Positions 20,062-30,106 are shown, numbered from the stretch's first letter. The stretch is DNA of 64,000 nt from Methanobacteriota archaeon (GCA_023434825.1 JAEYSH010000038.1:1-64000), one strand, 5' to 3'. Notes: generated by a model not told the origin, from the sequence alone. Numbers and translations: made by a program.

Positions 20062-20191
20062 AAAAGGAATTAACATAATTATAATATTTAAGCAAAATAA
20101 TGTAATAAAATCTAATAAAAAATAATTTAAAGTTATAGCAAGTGTAGTAAGTACACATCCAAAATAGCAAAAATATCAGAGGGCAAAAATC

Positions 20192-21553
20192 ATGTTTTTA
20201 TCAACCAAAAAGTGCGAAGGCATTGGAGAATGTATTAAAGAATGTCCAACCGGCGCAATAAGGCTAATTGAAGGTAAACCCTTTAGCTGCATAACATGCG
20301 GCGCTTGTGCAGAAGCATGTCCAAATAGAGCCATATTCAAAAACAAATATGGAGGATTTGTGGTCGACAGAGCAAAATGTAACGCGTGTGGAGTTTGCGA
20401 ACTAACATGTCCAGTAAATAACATTACAATTGAAGGGGACATGGTAAAAGGAATATGTTCACGATGTGGAATATGCGTAGATAACTGTCCTATTGATGCT
20501 AGAATAGATGCTTACGATATTATTGAAGATAGGCAATTAAAATTCCTTGATTCACTAAATCTTACAACTCAACCAAGTGTTAGAGTTAAAAAAGATATTG
20601 ATAAAGTAAATAGAGTTAATGTAGTTACAGATACAGACAAATGTACATTATGTGGAAGATGTGAATACTACTGCCCAACAGATGCTATTGAAATAGATAT
20701 TGAACCAGGCACCTGTACAGAGTGCAGAGTTTGTGAAGATGTTTGTCCTGCTGATGCAATATCAAATACTACAATTGATACTGAAAAATGTACATTATGC
20801 CTTAAATGCGTTAGAGAATGCCCAAATAACGCAGCTTATATTGATGACTTTGAAATAAAAATAAGAAAACCCGAAGACAGCGAAGAAATAAAAGGAAGTA
20901 TCATTTCATGTCTTAACTGTGGTTTATGTACCCAAGCATGTGAAAGCGGGGCTTTGAGGATGATTAACGGTAAAATACGTTACGATCCTTCACTTTGTGA
21001 TGAATGTGATACACTTGAATGTATGGATGTTTGTCCAGTAGGTACATTAAAATTATCAGATGATGATGACATATGTCAGTTGAAAGGTTTCTGTGTTTCA
21101 TGCGGTAAATGTGTTAGAGCATGTGATGTAAATGAAGCTAGAAGCTTTAAAAATGTTACTTGGGATGGAAAAGTTACTGATGATTGCATATCCTGCGGAA
21201 TATGTGCAGAATTATGTCCAAAAGATGCGATCACTCTTAAAAGAGGCAGCATTGATGTAAACCTTGAAAAATGCGTTCTTTGTGAAAAATGCGCAATTCA
21301 CTGCCCGATGGATGCAATTCCAAAAACTACAATGTACAAAAAATCTATTAAAGATGGATTCGTATTTATAGAAAACAAGTTATGTATGAGCTGTAAACTT
21401 TGTCTTAATACCTGTCCAGAAGAAGCTATTTCAGAAGATGAAAAAGGCAGGCTTATTGTAGACGATTCAAAGTGCATATACTGCGGCGCATGTAACAATG
21501 TGTGCCCTGCACGAGCCATATTATTTGAAAGGGAATTCGAGGTAGCAAGATGA
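20192..21553 (+). CDS. ehbK: Energy-converting hydrogenase B polyferredoxin EhbK
   Basis: This 453-residue polyferredoxin should carry electrons between the hydrogenase small subunit and ferredoxin. By eye it has 14 four-cysteine motifs of the CxxCxxCxxxC type. A few are irregular: the first reads [12 protein letters not shown], the eighth ends ACESG instead of a proline, the ninth has a wider [14 protein letters not shown], and the tenth ends RACDVN. It was previously known in the ehb order at this place. A CAGAGGG motif precedes the ATG. It overlaps ehbL by 4 bases. Confidence 0.95.
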   Translation: MFLSTKKCEGIGECIKECPTGAIRLIEGKPFSCITCGACAEACPNRAIFKNKYGGFVVDRAKCNACGVCELTCPVNNITIEGDMVKGICSRCGICVDNCPIDARIDAYDIIEDRQLKFLDSLNLTTQPSVRVKKDIDKVNRVNVVTDTDKCTLCGRCEYYCPTDAIEIDIEPGTCTECRVCEDVCPADAISNTTIDTEKCTLCLKCVRECPNNAAYIDDFEIKIRKPEDSEEIKGSIISCLNCGLCTQACESGALRMINGKIRYDPSLCDECDTLECMDVCPVGTLKLSDDDDICQLKGFCVSCGKCVRACDVNEARSFKNVTWDGKVTDDCISCGICAELCPKDAITLKRGSIDVNLEKCVLCEKCAIHCPMDAIPKTTMYKKSIKDGFVFIENKLCMSCKLCLNTCPEEAISEDEKGRLIVDDSKCIYCGACNNVCPARAILFEREFEVAR

Positions 21554-22044
21554 AAAATTTAGTTAGAATTGTCCTTGAGGGAACATATACAAACATAATG
21601 AGGATCCTTTTTGCTTCAGACAGAGTAACAGATATGGAACTTAGAAGCAAAATCCTGGAGGGCCGTATAGTACCTACAGATAAAGTTGCTGAAATATCAT
21701 GTATAGGATGTGCCGGTTGTAAAAATGTTTGCCCTACAAGCGCGATTGAAATGGAAAAACTTGAAGAACCTGTCGAGTTAATGGAAGGACTCATAAAAGA
21801 AGAAAAACCAGTTTTAGACAGCTTAAAATGCGTTCATTGTTATCACTGCCACGATTTCTGTCCACTCTATGCACTGTTTGGAGAAGCAGGAACAATACAT
21901 CCAAATGATGTTGGAGAAGTGGATGTTGACATAAACATGATGCTGGAAAAACCAATTAAAATATCTGAAGATAAAATAGCATTCATATCACAATATCTTT
22001 CTGACAATGCAATAATCAGAAAACGAGAAAGTAAAGATAATTAA
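21550..22044 (+). CDS. ehbL: Energy-converting hydrogenase B ferredoxin subunit L
   Basis: This 164-residue protein has two ferredoxin motifs, [12 protein letters not shown] and [12 protein letters not shown], in its central part. The spacing between them is wider than in classical 2[4Fe-4S] ferredoxins. It probably takes the place of the NuoI-like electron conduit next to the small subunit. It overlaps ehbK by 4 bases. Confidence 0.9.
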   Translation: MKNLVRIVLEGTYTNIMRILFASDRVTDMELRSKILEGRIVPTDKVAEISCIGCAGCKNVCPTSAIEMEKLEEPVELMEGLIKEEKPVLDSLKCVHCYHCHDFCPLYALFGEAGTIHPNDVGEVDVDINMMLEKPIKISEDKIAFISQYLSDNAIIRKRESKDN

Positions 22045-22078
22045 ATCATAGAAAGTTAAACTACCAAGAGGGATCAAT

Positions 22079-22525
22079 TTGGGTTTAAAATCATATTCAA
22101 GAGCAAGAGCCGTACACGTGATGCTTGTATACACTGGAGGATGTAACGGCTGCGATATAGAAATAGTAAACTGTATATTATCACCAAAATATGATGCTGA
22201 ACAGTACAAAGTATTTTTAACATGGAATCCAAGGGAAGCAGATGTATTAGTAGTAACTGGACCAGTTACCAAACATGTTGAAGAACCATTAAAAGCAATT
22301 TACGAAGCAATACCTGAACCTAAAGCAGTTGTTGCCGCTGGAGCCTGCGCAACAATGGGTGGAGTATACAAAAACATTCACGGAGATATACCATCAGAAG
22401 AGATTGCAGGCCCGGTTGATGAAATTATACCAGTAGCTGCAAAGATTCCAGGATGTGCTGTAAGACCTGAAGATGTTTTATCAGGAGTAGTAGCAGCTTT
22501 ACCACTATTATTAAATGCAGATTAA
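22079..22525 (+). CDS. ehbM: Energy-converting hydrogenase B small subunit M (NuoB-like)
   Basis: This is the NiFe hydrogenase small subunit, holding the proximal 4Fe-4S cluster. It has 148 residues. Cluster ligands are seen in GGCNGCDIE (about residues 20-28), in GACATMGG, and in [10 protein letters not shown] near the C-terminus. The start is TTG 22079, with GAGGGATCAA just upstream. It is followed after a hairpin-containing gap by the large subunit gene. Confidence 0.94.
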   Translation: MGLKSYSRARAVHVMLVYTGGCNGCDIEIVNCILSPKYDAEQYKVFLTWNPREADVLVVTGPVTKHVEEPLKAIYEAIPEPKAVVAAGACATMGGVYKNIHGDIPSEEIAGPVDEIIPVAAKIPGCAVRPEDVLSGVVAALPLLLNAD

Positions 22526-22550
22526 AATTACGAATTAACAATAAATATAA

Positions 22551-22569
22551 GCCAGAATTAATTTCTGGC
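22551..22569 (+). repeat. Intercistronic hairpin between ehbM and ehbN
   Basis: GCCAGAA-TTAAT-TTCTGGC is a perfect 7-bp stem. It lies just upstream of the GAGGGGTG ribosome binding site of ehbN. There is no T-tract after it, so it looks like an mRNA processing or stability element, not a terminator. Confidence 0.6.
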
Positions 22570-22582
22570 GAGGGGTGTCATT

Positions 22583-23743
22583 ATGGATAAAGATAACAAA
22601 GTCACAACTCAAGTAATCGAAACAGAGGTTCCGATGGGGACTGTACACTCTGCAGCCTTAGAACCATACAGAATACGATTGTTTGTTGAAGATGAAATTG
22701 TAAGAGATGCTGAATTAACAATAGGTGTCAATCACAGAGGAATAGAAAGAATAATGGAAGGATTACCCGTTGAAAAGGCAAATAGCCTTACTGAAAAAGT
22801 TTGCGGGATCTGTTCAAACAGCCACATCTGGAACTCATGTTTAACTGCTGAAAAAGGATTGGAAATTGACGTTCCTCCAAGAGCAGAATATATAAGAATC
22901 ATTATGGAAGAACTGGAAAGACTACACAGTCATCTTTTATACTTAGCCCACGGAAGTGAAGTTTTAGGTCATGAAACATTTTCCATGAGAATATTTTACA
23001 TAAGAGAAACTGTAATGGAACTTCTAAGAATGATTGGAGGTAACCGTGTCCAGTACGGTGTTTCAGTCATTGGAGGTGTAAGACCTCGCTGTGATCTAAA
23101 TGAAATGAGAATTCAAAAGATCAACGAAGGTATGGACTTCCTTGAAGAGAAAATACTCGAATTTGCTGACAGATTTGTAAGAGATCCAATGGTCATGTCC
23201 CGTATAACTGGAATAGCTGCAATAACTCAAGCTGATGCCAGAAGGTTAGCAACAACCGGTCCTTCACTACGTGCAACTGGTATTGAAGTTGATTTAAGAC
23301 GTGACATGAGACAATATGATCCATTTGAGTTTGATGTAATTACTCAAGATACTGGAGACGTAAAAGCAAATCTTCTGATGCGTGTTCTTGAAATTCCTGA
23401 ATCTATTAAAATAATTAGGCAGGCCATAAAAGACCTTCCAGACGGAAAAATCACTAACAGAAGCTGGGAAATGCAAGATACAGGCATTATAAAAAGTTAT
23501 ATAGAAGTACCAAGAGGTAAACTCTATCACTCTTACAGTATAGAAGACGGAAGGGTTAGAGGTTCAATAATCAGGACACCTTCAATAACAAATATAAATA
23601 CAATGGAGTTTGCATGTATCGGAACTCACATAACCGATGCACAATTAGCAATAGTTCAATGTGATCCATGCTTTACATGCACCGACCGTGCAGTTGAAAT
23701 AGTGGATCATCCGCTAAAGAAAAAAAGAAATAGTATAGTTTAA
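22583..23743 (+). CDS. ehbN: Energy-converting hydrogenase B large subunit N (NiFe catalytic subunit)
   Basis: This is the catalytic subunit, 386 residues, of the NuoD-like group 4 hydrogenase type. The N-terminal Ni ligand pair is in [11 protein letters not shown] (about residues 72-82). The C-terminal pair is in [10 protein letters not shown] (about 361-370). There is little sequence after the last CxxC (20-odd residues), so a C-terminal processing step by an endopeptidase may occur. The ATG follows GAGGGGTGTC. Confidence 0.96.
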   Translation: MDKDNKVTTQVIETEVPMGTVHSAALEPYRIRLFVEDEIVRDAELTIGVNHRGIERIMEGLPVEKANSLTEKVCGICSNSHIWNSCLTAEKGLEIDVPPRAEYIRIIMEELERLHSHLLYLAHGSEVLGHETFSMRIFYIRETVMELLRMIGGNRVQYGVSVIGGVRPRCDLNEMRIQKINEGMDFLEEKILEFADRFVRDPMVMSRITGIAAITQADARRLATTGPSLRATGIEVDLRRDMRQYDPFEFDVITQDTGDVKANLLMRVLEIPESIKIIRQAIKDLPDGKITNRSWEMQDTGIIKSYIEVPRGKLYHSYSIEDGRVRGSIIRTPSITNINTMEFACIGTHITDAQLAIVQCDPCFTCTDRAVEIVDHPLKKKRNSIV

Positions 23744-23759
23744 TCAGCTTATGCTGATT
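23742..23759 (+). repeat. Intercistronic hairpin between ehbN and ehbO
   Basis: AATCAGC-TTAT-GCTGATT is a perfect 7-bp stem beginning at the ehbN stop codon. It is followed by TTATCTTTTA. It could act in mRNA processing or partial termination. Confidence 0.6.
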
Positions 23760-23806
23760 TATCTTTTATATTGATAAAAATTTTTATAACAATAGGAAGT
23801 GTCAGA

Positions 23807-24811
23807 ATGGATACAACAATGATTATAAGCTCGATTGTAGCAGTAATTGGAACATTGATTATAGCATTTGCCATCAGTGTCTGGCTTCCAGGTATTGAAA
23901 GGAAATTTGTCCAGGCAAGAATTCAACAAAGGGTAGGACCACCAATTTCAAGTCCCGGATTCATGGCCCCAATCAAATTTTTCTTTAAAGAAGCATTAAC
24001 ACCAACATCTCCAATGCCCAGATTATATAATGCACTTCCACTAATTAGTTTAATTATTGTAACACTTATTCTACTTACAATAATGCCCCAATTATACTTT
24101 TTGGGAGCTTTTGCAAGTATTATAGCAGTTGTAGGGCTGCTTAAAGTTGAAGAAATAATGTACATGTTCATGGGTTCACTTTCAAAATCAGTACTGTCAG
24201 TTAATATGCCATTTCCAGACCTTGTTAAAGGTGCTAAACACGTAGATACACCTAGATCTTTTATTGAAGAACTGAGTACACTCCGAGCATTTAGACTCAT
24301 TGCTTTTGGATCATTCCCACTATACATTGCACTTTTTGTACCGGTAGTTATGACTGGAAGCTTATATCTAGGAGATATAATTGCTTATCAACAATTACAC
24401 GGCCCAGTACTCTTTTCATTAGCTGGAGTAATCGGTACAGTAGTTTATTTCATTGGTTCAATGATATTGTTAAACGAATATCCATTTGCTATAATGAAAA
24501 CAAAAGCAGATGTTATGGAAGGACCTACCCTTGAATATATGTCAAAATATAGGGCATACACATATATTACAAGAGGATTATTGACATTTGTGCTTGCTAG
24601 CCTATTTGTAACCATGTTTATTGGAATACCACCAAATCTATTCAGTTTAGGAATTCTGGTTACAATTGCAGCATCAATAATATTCCCAATAGCAATGGCA
24701 ATATTAAGCGCATTCACCCCAGTATTTACATTCAGGCAGTTTTACCCAGTCGTAGCTGCAACATCAATCTTAGGAGTGCTTGCATTAGTTGCAGCATTTA
24801 TAACTCTATAA
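23807..24811 (+). CDS. ehbO: Energy-converting hydrogenase B subunit O (NuoH-like)
   Basis: This membrane subunit anchors the hydrogenase module to the membrane arm (NuoH/EchB type). It has 334 residues from ATG 23807, chosen for the AGGAAGTGTC motif before it. An in-frame TTG at 23771 would add 12 residues without a ribosome binding site. Family features are RIQQRVGPP near residue 37, the KVEEIMYMF helix and [19 protein letters not shown]. Confidence 0.95.
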   Translation: MDTTMIISSIVAVIGTLIIAFAISVWLPGIERKFVQARIQQRVGPPISSPGFMAPIKFFFKEALTPTSPMPRLYNALPLISLIIVTLILLTIMPQLYFLGAFASIIAVVGLLKVEEIMYMFMGSLSKSVLSVNMPFPDLVKGAKHVDTPRSFIEELSTLRAFRLIAFGSFPLYIALFVPVVMTGSLYLGDIIAYQQLHGPVLFSLAGVIGTVVYFIGSMILLNEYPFAIMKTKADVMEGPTLEYMSKYRAYTYITRGLLTFVLASLFVTMFIGIPPNLFSLGILVTIAASIIFPIAMAILSAFTPVFTFRQFYPVVAATSILGVLALVAAFITL

Positions 24812-24854
24812 TTCAACCTTTTTTCACAAAAAAAGGATTGATCAAAAAATCCTC

Positions 24855-24872
24855 GCTCAAACAAGTTTGAGC
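24855..24872 (+). repeat. Intercistronic hairpin between ehbO and ehbP
   Basis: GCTCAAAC-AA-GTTTGAGC is an 8-bp palindromic stem, possibly extended by flanking CC/GG pairs. A further weaker stem (CCTTTTTT/AAAAAAAGG, about 24819-24837) precedes it. The 124-base gap is the most structured gap in the operon. Confidence 0.6.
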
Positions 24873-24935
24873 TGCGGAAATAAAAATAATATTTAAAAAT
24901 ATCTATTAAAAAAACAAAAATTAAGGAAAGATATT

Positions 24936-25196
24936 ATGAAATTCGTAGTAAGACCTCAACACATTGTAAGTCTCGGCGGATACATTGTTGAAGTTGATTT
25001 ACCTTACAGGAATATGATTGTAGTTAATCCCACAAATGAACCAATAAAAATAGATCTTCCTATATTTAACACTGAATGGGTCGAACATCACAGGAAATTA
25101 GGATTAGACATCACTCCTACAAAAGACGAAGACTCTTTTTTACGTATATGGAGAAAAGAAAAAGCTAAGCTTGAAAAAATTAAAGCTGAATCCTAA
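24936..25196 (+). CDS. ehbP: Energy-converting hydrogenase B subunit P
   Basis: This small soluble protein of 86 residues ([32 protein letters not shown]) has no cofactor motif. It is assigned as EhbP from its place at the end of the ehb operon. The AAGGAAAG motif serves ATG 24936. No further gene that could be ehbQ follows, and the next gene is on the other strand. Confidence 0.8.
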   Translation: MKFVVRPQHIVSLGGYIVEVDLPYRNMIVVNPTNEPIKIDLPIFNTEWVEHHRKLGLDITPTKDEDSFLRIWRKEKAKLEKIKAES

Positions 25197-25224
25197 TTTA
25201 ACTTCAAAAAATAATTTATTTTTT

Positions 25225-25872
25225 TTATTCTCTATTTGCAAATTTTACGCCCATTTCAAAGGCATTTTCACAGTCCATTGGGAACACTTCTTTTCTTACC
25301 TCTGCTTTGTGCCCTTCATCAAATCTATCTGCAACTACTTTCGAGTAATCTTTAAACTGGTAAGTATCAAAGCTAAAGAGAGATTCTGAGTGACCAAATA
25401 CTAATTCAGAAACTCTTTGATTAGTGTTAATATGAGCTTCATAACCTGATTCTTTTAAATATTCTTCAGGAATATTCATAGTATAAATAAATCCTGTTTT
25501 GATAGTTTTTGGGAAAAGTGATTGTGGAGGGGCAGTATATGTCATGTACTGGAAAAAAAGACGCTCCATAAAAGATTTCATTTGACCTGTAACGGTTCCG
25601 TAATAAATTGGAGAACCTAAAATAATTGCATCAGAGTTTTCTATTTCTTCAAATATATTTTTAAGATCATCTTTCGGCTTGCATTTTCCATAGCTTTTAC
25701 CATCACGTTTTTTACATGCAAAACAGCTCCGGCATCCAGTATAATCTAAGCTGTAGAGGTTAATTAGTTCTGTTTCAGCTCCTTTTGATTCAGCTCCTTC
25801 AAGAGCGCTCTTTAACAAAGTAGCAGTATTGCATTTTTTTCTTGGACTACCATTAAATGCTATAAGTTTCAT
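25225..25872 (-). CDS. Iron-sulfur flavoprotein / NADPH-dependent FMN reductase family
   Basis: This 215-residue flavodoxin-fold protein begins MKLIAFNGSPRKKCNTATLL, the FMN phosphate-binding loop. It has the cysteine cluster CRSCFACKK (C47, C50, C53 by count) and a further C in GKCKP. This compact motif is typical of archaeal iron-sulfur flavoproteins, where it binds a 4Fe-4S cluster. Isf proteins take part in oxygen and peroxide reduction. It is the last of four consecutive redox genes on this strand. Confidence 0.85.
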   Translation of the reverse strand: MKLIAFNGSPRKKCNTATLLKSALEGAESKGAETELINLYSLDYTGCRSCFACKKRDGKSYGKCKPKDDLKNIFEEIENSDAIILGSPIYYGTVTGQMKSFMERLFFQYMTYTAPPQSLFPKTIKTGFIYTMNIPEEYLKESGYEAHINTNQRVSELVFGHSESLFSFDTYQFKDYSKVVADRFDEGHKAEVRKEVFPMDCENAFEMGVKFANRE

Positions 25873-25932
25873 GATATTATCCTCACTTAATAAATTCTGT
25901 ATATAAATTGTTATTTAGGGAATAAATAATTA

Positions 25933-26703
25933 TTATCCTTTACTGAATTTAACATTTGGATTTATGTAACGCCCTCTTTTCAAGGTTGATTTGCCGTATT
26001 GAATAGATTCTGTAGGACAGCGATTTATACATGCACTGCAATGGCTACATTTTTCATTCAACCATACAGGCTTTCCTGATTCTAATTTTATTGTTCCAGA
26101 AGGGCATATTTCTTCACATAAGCCGCAGCCGCTACAATTTTCTAATACATTAAAATTTTTAGTTTTACGGTAAAATCCATAAATAGAGTAGGCAAAAGGC
26201 GTAAGTATTGCCATTAAACTATTATTAGCAAAATTACCTCTTTCATTAGCTTCAAGGAGCTTAATAATGTTCTCTATTTCTTTTTCTGCATTTTGAAGAG
26301 TTAATTTTTGTTTTTGTTTATCTGAGGCATCATACATCATAACATAATTGCTGGGCATGGCAACTGAAAATGAACTATTTAACTGAAGATCCTTCTGTTT
26401 TAGCTTTTTTTCCAGCATTTTATCTGCATTTCCAATTGCAGAGCCGCATGTAATTACTGAATAAATAAAAGGTGACTTATCACTTTCAATTTTTAATTTA
26501 TCCACAAATTCAGCCACAAGATTTGGCAACCCATAAAAATAAACTGGAAAAACAAATCCAATTTTTTCATCATCTTTAATCTTATAATTAAATCTTTTAG
26601 TGCTTAAAGCATCAGCCATATCAATTAATTCGCTTCCATCATTTTCATGTAGCTTTTGAGCAACGTACAATGAATTTCCAGTGCCAGAAAAGTAAAAAAT
26701 CAT
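25933..26703 (-). CDS. EFR1-type flavodoxin-ferredoxin fusion protein
   Basis: This 256-residue protein has an N-terminal flavodoxin-like domain (FSGTGNSLYVAQ at about residues 5-16, FPVYFYGLP at about 51-59). Two 4Fe-4S motifs follow in the C-terminal quarter, CSGCGLCEEICP and CSHCSACINRCP. This is the EFR1 family layout, in which the two halves exchange electrons. The partner is unknown. It lies 10 bases downstream of the nitroreductase gene, in the same direction, suggesting an operon. Confidence 0.88.
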   Translation of the reverse strand: MIFYFSGTGNSLYVAQKLHENDGSELIDMADALSTKRFNYKIKDDEKIGFVFPVYFYGLPNLVAEFVDKLKIESDKSPFIYSVITCGSAIGNADKMLEKKLKQKDLQLNSSFSVAMPSNYVMMYDASDKQKQKLTLQNAEKEIENIIKLLEANERGNFANNSLMAILTPFAYSIYGFYRKTKNFNVLENCSGCGLCEEICPSGTIKLESGKPVWLNEKCSHCSACINRCPTESIQYGKSTLKRGRYINPNVKFSKG

Positions 26704-26713
26704 GAAATGAACC

Positions 26714-27265
26714 TCATTTAATGTAATTTACTACATCCTTATTTCTTTCAGGTGCTTTATTACTTGATGATCCCTTATAACCTAAACAAACACCATAATA
26801 AGGTTTATAACCTTCAGGAATTTCCAATCTTTTTACATTATCCTCATTTTTAAAGAAAAATCTGGCAAGCCCAATCCAGCAAGACCCAATATCCATACTT
26901 TCTGCAGCAAGCATCATATTTTGTATAGCTGCAGAGCAATCAGGAATAGGCGATGTTGCATCTTCTTTTCCTGAAACAACTACAACTGTAGGTGCTTCAT
27001 AGAATATATGTAAATGTTCTGCTTTTCCCATTCTAGCAATCCATTCAATTGGCAAATCAGACATGATTCTTTTGCATTCTACACTCATTTCATCAATTAA
27101 TTCCTTATTCTGGATAACAGTAAAATACCAAGGCTGGTCATTATGTCCTGTAGGGGCATATATCGCCGATTCAAGTATTATTTCAAGCTCTTTGTCTTTT
27201 ATTTGCTCGCTTTTGTATTTTCTAATACTTCTTCTACTTTTAATATTTTCTATAACTTCATTCAA
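26714..27265 (-). CDS. Nitroreductase family protein
   Basis: This FMN-dependent nitroreductase-like protein of 183 residues begins with IKSRRSIRKYKSEQIKD. It has APTGHNDQPWYFTVI (about residues 36-50) for FMN binding and a late SCWIGLARFF segment. Substrates of archaeal members are unknown. It is the upstream gene of a probable three-gene redox operon. Confidence 0.9.
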   Translation of the reverse strand: MNEVIENIKSRRSIRKYKSEQIKDKELEIILESAIYAPTGHNDQPWYFTVIQNKELIDEMSVECKRIMSDLPIEWIARMGKAEHLHIFYEAPTVVVVSGKEDATSPIPDCSAAIQNMMLAAESMDIGSCWIGLARFFFKNEDNVKRLEIPEGYKPYYGVCLGYKGSSSNKAPERNKDVVNYIK

Positions 27266-27408
27266 TATATCACTACCAGTTTATCGTATCCTTTAATCTA
27301 ATTTTATCCCATATAAAGCTATATTATTTTAAAAAAATCATTATAATTAATTTAAATAATATTTAAAGTTTTAAAATCCATTTTTAATAAAAATAAAATA
27401 AAATTTTA

Positions 27409-27978
27409 TCATTTAATAAAATCTCTTCCCATTGAAAATGCTTGTCCAAGACGTTCCCCTATACCATAATAAGCTCTAAATGAAGGGTCGTATAAAAATG
27501 GCTTAATCTGTTCTATATTCGGATTTCCATCTTTCATTAAATCTTCATCGACTTTTACGTCCAAAATTTCACCGGTAAAATGAGTATGTAGCCCTAATTC
27601 TGCCGTATGAACTAGTTTACATTCTAAAACTAATGGAAATTCTTCAATGTAGGGAGCATCTACTTTTTCGCTTTTTACGGCGGTTAACCCTGTTACTTCA
27701 AATTTATTTTCATTCCTTCCAGATGCCATTCCAAAATAGTCTGCTTCTTTAATGTATTTTTCAGATGGAATATTTACAGTAAAAGCCTCTTTATCCTTGA
27801 TATTTCCATGAGTATAGGTAGCTTCTCTTAGAGAAATTGAAACGCATGGAGGAACTGAGCAAGATATACCTCCCCATGCTGCATTCATAGCATTTGGTTT
27901 TCCATTCTTATCATAGGTCCCAATTATAAAAACTGGGGTTGGATATACAATTGTTTTTGCACCAATAGATTTTTTCAT
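27409..27978 (-). CDS. Flavin reductase-like (flavoredoxin) family protein
   Basis: This 189-residue FMN-binding split-barrel protein has [22 protein letters not shown] near the N-terminus and [18 protein letters not shown], typical of flavoredoxin and related flavin reductases. The start ATG 27978 is preferred, as the upstream in-frame GTG is part of the GTGTGTGAT ribosome binding region. A 143-base gap separates it from the nitroreductase, so it may have its own transcript. Confidence 0.9.
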   Translation of the reverse strand: MKKSIGAKTIVYPTPVFIIGTYDKNGKPNAMNAAWGGISCSVPPCVSISLREATYTHGNIKDKEAFTVNIPSEKYIKEADYFGMASGRNENKFEVTGLTAVKSEKVDAPYIEEFPLVLECKLVHTAELGLHTHFTGEILDVKVDEDLMKDGNPNIEQIKPFLYDPSFRAYYGIGERLGQAFSMGRDFIK

Positions 27979-28026
27979 ATTTATCACACACGAAATTGTT
28001 TGGTGAAAAAAAGAAGTGGTGGATGT

Positions 28027-28164
28027 TTATTCACAACATCCTTTCATGTCTTTACAAAGTTCTTTGCCTTCCTTTGTAGGAACAATCTTCATTTCACCGT
28101 CTTTACAGCTGACTGTTGCAACTGTTTTATCACCACATACTATTTTACATTCTTTATTTTCCAT
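28027..28164 (-). CDS. Cys-rich mini-protein
   Basis: This 45-residue protein has five cysteines: ECK (C5), VCG (C9 or 10), SCK, LCK and a C-terminal GCCE pair. A clear AGGAG ribosome binding site precedes ATG 28164. I do not recognise a family. It is transcribed divergently from the PadR regulator and shares a promoter region full of PadR-type palindromes. It is therefore probably a PadR-controlled, metal- or redox-related small protein. That role is inference. Confidence 0.75.
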   Translation of the reverse strand: MENKECKIVCGDKTVATVSCKDGEMKIVPTKEGKELCKDMKGCCE

Positions 28165-28190
28165 AGTTTTTTCTCCTAATTATTGAACAC

Positions 28191-28250
28191 TATCGGTTAT
28201 GCGATACATATATTTATAGTTATCGGTTTTCCAATATCTTATATCCGATA
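28191..28250. promoter_or_regulatory. Palindromic operators in the PadR/mini-protein divergent promoter
   Basis: Three related sites occur. TATCG-GTTATG-CGATA (28191-28206) has perfect 5-base arms. TATCGG-TTTT-CCAATA (28221-28236) has one mismatch between its arms. A half-site, CCGATA, ends at 28250. They surround TATA-like elements for both directions (CTATAAATATATG on the minus strand about 28207-28219, and CTTATATCC on the plus strand about 28238-28246). This layout fits autoregulation plus control of the mini-protein. Confidence 0.7.
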
Positions 28251-28287
28251 GAAAAAACTATTTAGTCTCGCACCCTATATTACCCAC

Positions 28288-28584
28288 ATGGAATGCTGTG
28301 AAATGAAAGGATATCTTACATATCTAATACTCTGGATTTTAAGTAAAAACAGCATGAATGGGGCTGAAATCGGCAGAGAATTAGAAAAACGGCGAGGTAC
28401 AAAACCGAGCCCTGGAACAATTTATCCTGCACTTAAAGAATTAAAAAATAAAGGCCTTATTGATGTTGATGAGAATAAATTCTATTCTTTAACCGGGAAT
28501 GGTAAAAAAAAACTGAAATCTTCATGTAAATTTGTCTGCAATATTTTTTACGACATGGAAGAAATGCAAAATTTCTGTGAATAA
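28288..28584 (+). CDS. PadR family transcriptional regulator
   Basis: This 98-residue winged-helix regulator has MNGAEIGRELEKRRGTKPSPGTIYPALKELKNKGLID, the PadR recognition core. It begins MECCEMKGYLTYLILWILSK, and the cysteine pair just before the first helix is notable. More cysteines occur in SSCKFVC and NFCE. Methanogen PadR proteins of this type could sense metal or thiol state, but the inducer is unknown. A second ATG five codons in is possible. The gene is divergent from the Cys-rich mini-protein. Confidence 0.9.
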   Translation: MECCEMKGYLTYLILWILSKNSMNGAEIGRELEKRRGTKPSPGTIYPALKELKNKGLIDVDENKFYSLTGNGKKKLKSSCKFVCNIFYDMEEMQNFCE

Positions 28585-28609
28585 TTTAAATGGAAAATAA
28601 AAATTAATT

Positions 28610-28762
28610 TTATACACTATGGACATTTAATTCTCTTAAAAGTCGATCTCTCTCACTTTTAAGCTCATTTATTAAGTCTTCATCGCAATTTCCCTTCTTT
28701 TCTAAGAACGCTATGGTCATAGTTAGTGCTTCAAGATTTGCTTCATTCTGGTTAATGGACAT
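28610..28762 (-). CDS. Small helical protein (hypothetical)
   Basis: This 50-residue protein is predicted as two helices (NEANLEALTMTIAFLEKKG and DEDLINELKSERDRLLRELN) joined by GNC. It has an AGAGGTTTTC ribosome binding site before ATG 28762. I do not recognise it. It lies between the convergent padR gene and the start of the GMC operon's 3' end, on the same strand as the operon. The ATG is 48 bases upstream of its own strand's next gene boundary and it may be independently transcribed. Confidence 0.55.
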   Translation of the reverse strand: MSINQNEANLEALTMTIAFLEKKGNCDEDLINELKSERDRLLRELNVHSV

Positions 28763-28816
28763 AAGAAAACCTCTTTTTAAATTTATTAATCTAATTAGAA
28801 TTTACCCTAATAACTA

Positions 28817-30106
28817 TTAAATCATTTCATTTATTTTTCTGGAAACTTTTAATGCAAGTGCTGAAGTAAGTAAAATTGTAGGTAAACCCTGCGAACGAGG
28901 TGCTAGAGACAGATCAGCGACCCACAATCCGTCGGGTAACCATGAAGGTTTCATTGAGGGCACATCCTCTTTAGTAAGTGGTACTGTTCCACCTAGATGG
29001 CCTCCATTGTGCACACCATTAATAAACGGACCTGAAACACCTGCAGATTCCATGATTTTTTTAGCTTCACCAATTGCTTCATCCAAACGGATATGATCTT
29101 CTTTTTTAATGGATTTTTGCACTTTTCCATCTTCAAAAACTGCTCCTTCTTCTATATCTGCAAGTTTAATCATCATACCAACTCGATCATCTATAGAAAC
29201 ATTCCTCCATGGTTTATGGAACCAGTGAGATAAAATATCAAGGTAAGGAGAAAGAATATAATCTTCATGTTTCGTATACCACGTCATAGGAGGTTCTTTA
29301 ATCTGATTTGCGCATTTAAGGACACCGCCTAATGTAAGAACAATATCAACCCAAAGATTATCTTGAGCAGGCAATCCAGAGGCTTTTAGTATCTGTGCAG
29401 TACCGATACCTCCAGCAGCCAAAACTACGATATCTGCTTTAATGGTTCTTGTTTTATTTCCGGATTTTACAATAACTCCTTTTGCCTGGCCATTTTCAAT
29501 TATAACCTTTTCAACTTTAGATGAGGTATGTAATTTTGCACCAGCACTAATAGCATCGTTTAAAAAGCTTCTTGAATCCCATCTTGCACCAGTTGCACAT
29601 CCAAGTTCACATAACCCACAAGAAGTGCATTTAACTGAATCTACAGCTTTTGGAGTTGCTTTTGGCTCTAATCCTAACTTTTCTGCTGCTTCAAACATAT
29701 TTTTAGTTACTTGTTGCCATCTTTGCTTCGGAAATTCAGAAATGCCAATATTTCTTTCAATTTCTTCAAATTCTGGCGTAAGATCAAGCCCAATTTCTTT
29801 TAATCCATGTTCTGCACGTACCATATTACCGCAGGATAGCACAGTAGAACCTCCAGTAGTTAAACCCCTTATTAAAACAAGGTCTTCTGCTGAACGTGTT
29901 GTATCCATAGGAGGAAATAACCGAGTAATAGTTTTTTCATTTCCTAAAAGTCCGGTTCTTCTAAAAGGTGCAGCCAATGATAAAAGACGTCTGAATGGTT
30001 TAAAAGGTTCTCCTGCCTCTAAAATAATTACATCAAAACCTTTATTTGATAATTCACGAGCTGCTGTAGCTCCTCCAGCTCCAGTTCCTACAACTATTGC
30101 TCTCAC
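28817..30106 (-). CDS. GMC family oxidoreductase with ferredoxin-like cysteine motif
   Basis: This is a FAD-dependent GMC oxidoreductase of 429 residues. The FAD-binding [13 protein letters not shown] lies at residues 7-19, and the C-terminal GMC_oxred_C part contains [12 protein letters not shown] and a second FAD contact, [16 protein letters not shown]. Unusually, it contains a complete [11 protein letters not shown] motif (C160, C163, C166, C170), as in 4Fe-4S ferredoxins, so electrons may go to or from an iron-sulfur cluster instead of oxygen. The start is GTG 30106, overlapping the preceding stop by 4 bases (GTGA). It is the last gene of the TetR-controlled operon. Confidence 0.88.
   Translation of the reverse strand: MRAIVVGTGAGGATAARELSNKGFDVIILEAGEPFKPFRRLLSLAAPFRRTGLLGNEKTITRLFPPMDTTRSAEDLVLIRGLTTGGSTVLSCGNMVRAEHGLKEIGLDLTPEFEEIERNIGISEFPKQRWQQVTKNMFEAAEKLGLEPKATPKAVDSVKCTSCGLCELGCATGARWDSRSFLNDAISAGAKLHTSSKVEKVIIENGQAKGVIVKSGNKTRTIKADIVVLAAGGIGTAQILKASGLPAQDNLWVDIVLTLGGVLKCANQIKEPPMTWYTKHEDYILSPYLDILSHWFHKPWRNVSIDDRVGMMIKLADIEEGAVFEDGKVQKSIKKEDHIRLDEAIGEAKKIMESAGVSGPFINGVHNGGHLGGTVPLTKEDVPSMKPSWLPDGLWVADLSLAPRSQGLPTILLTSALALKVSRKINEMI

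Noticed and set aside
24936..25196. An ehbQ gene after ehbP
   Set aside because: No further plus-strand gene follows; the next gene is a minus-strand flavoprotein.
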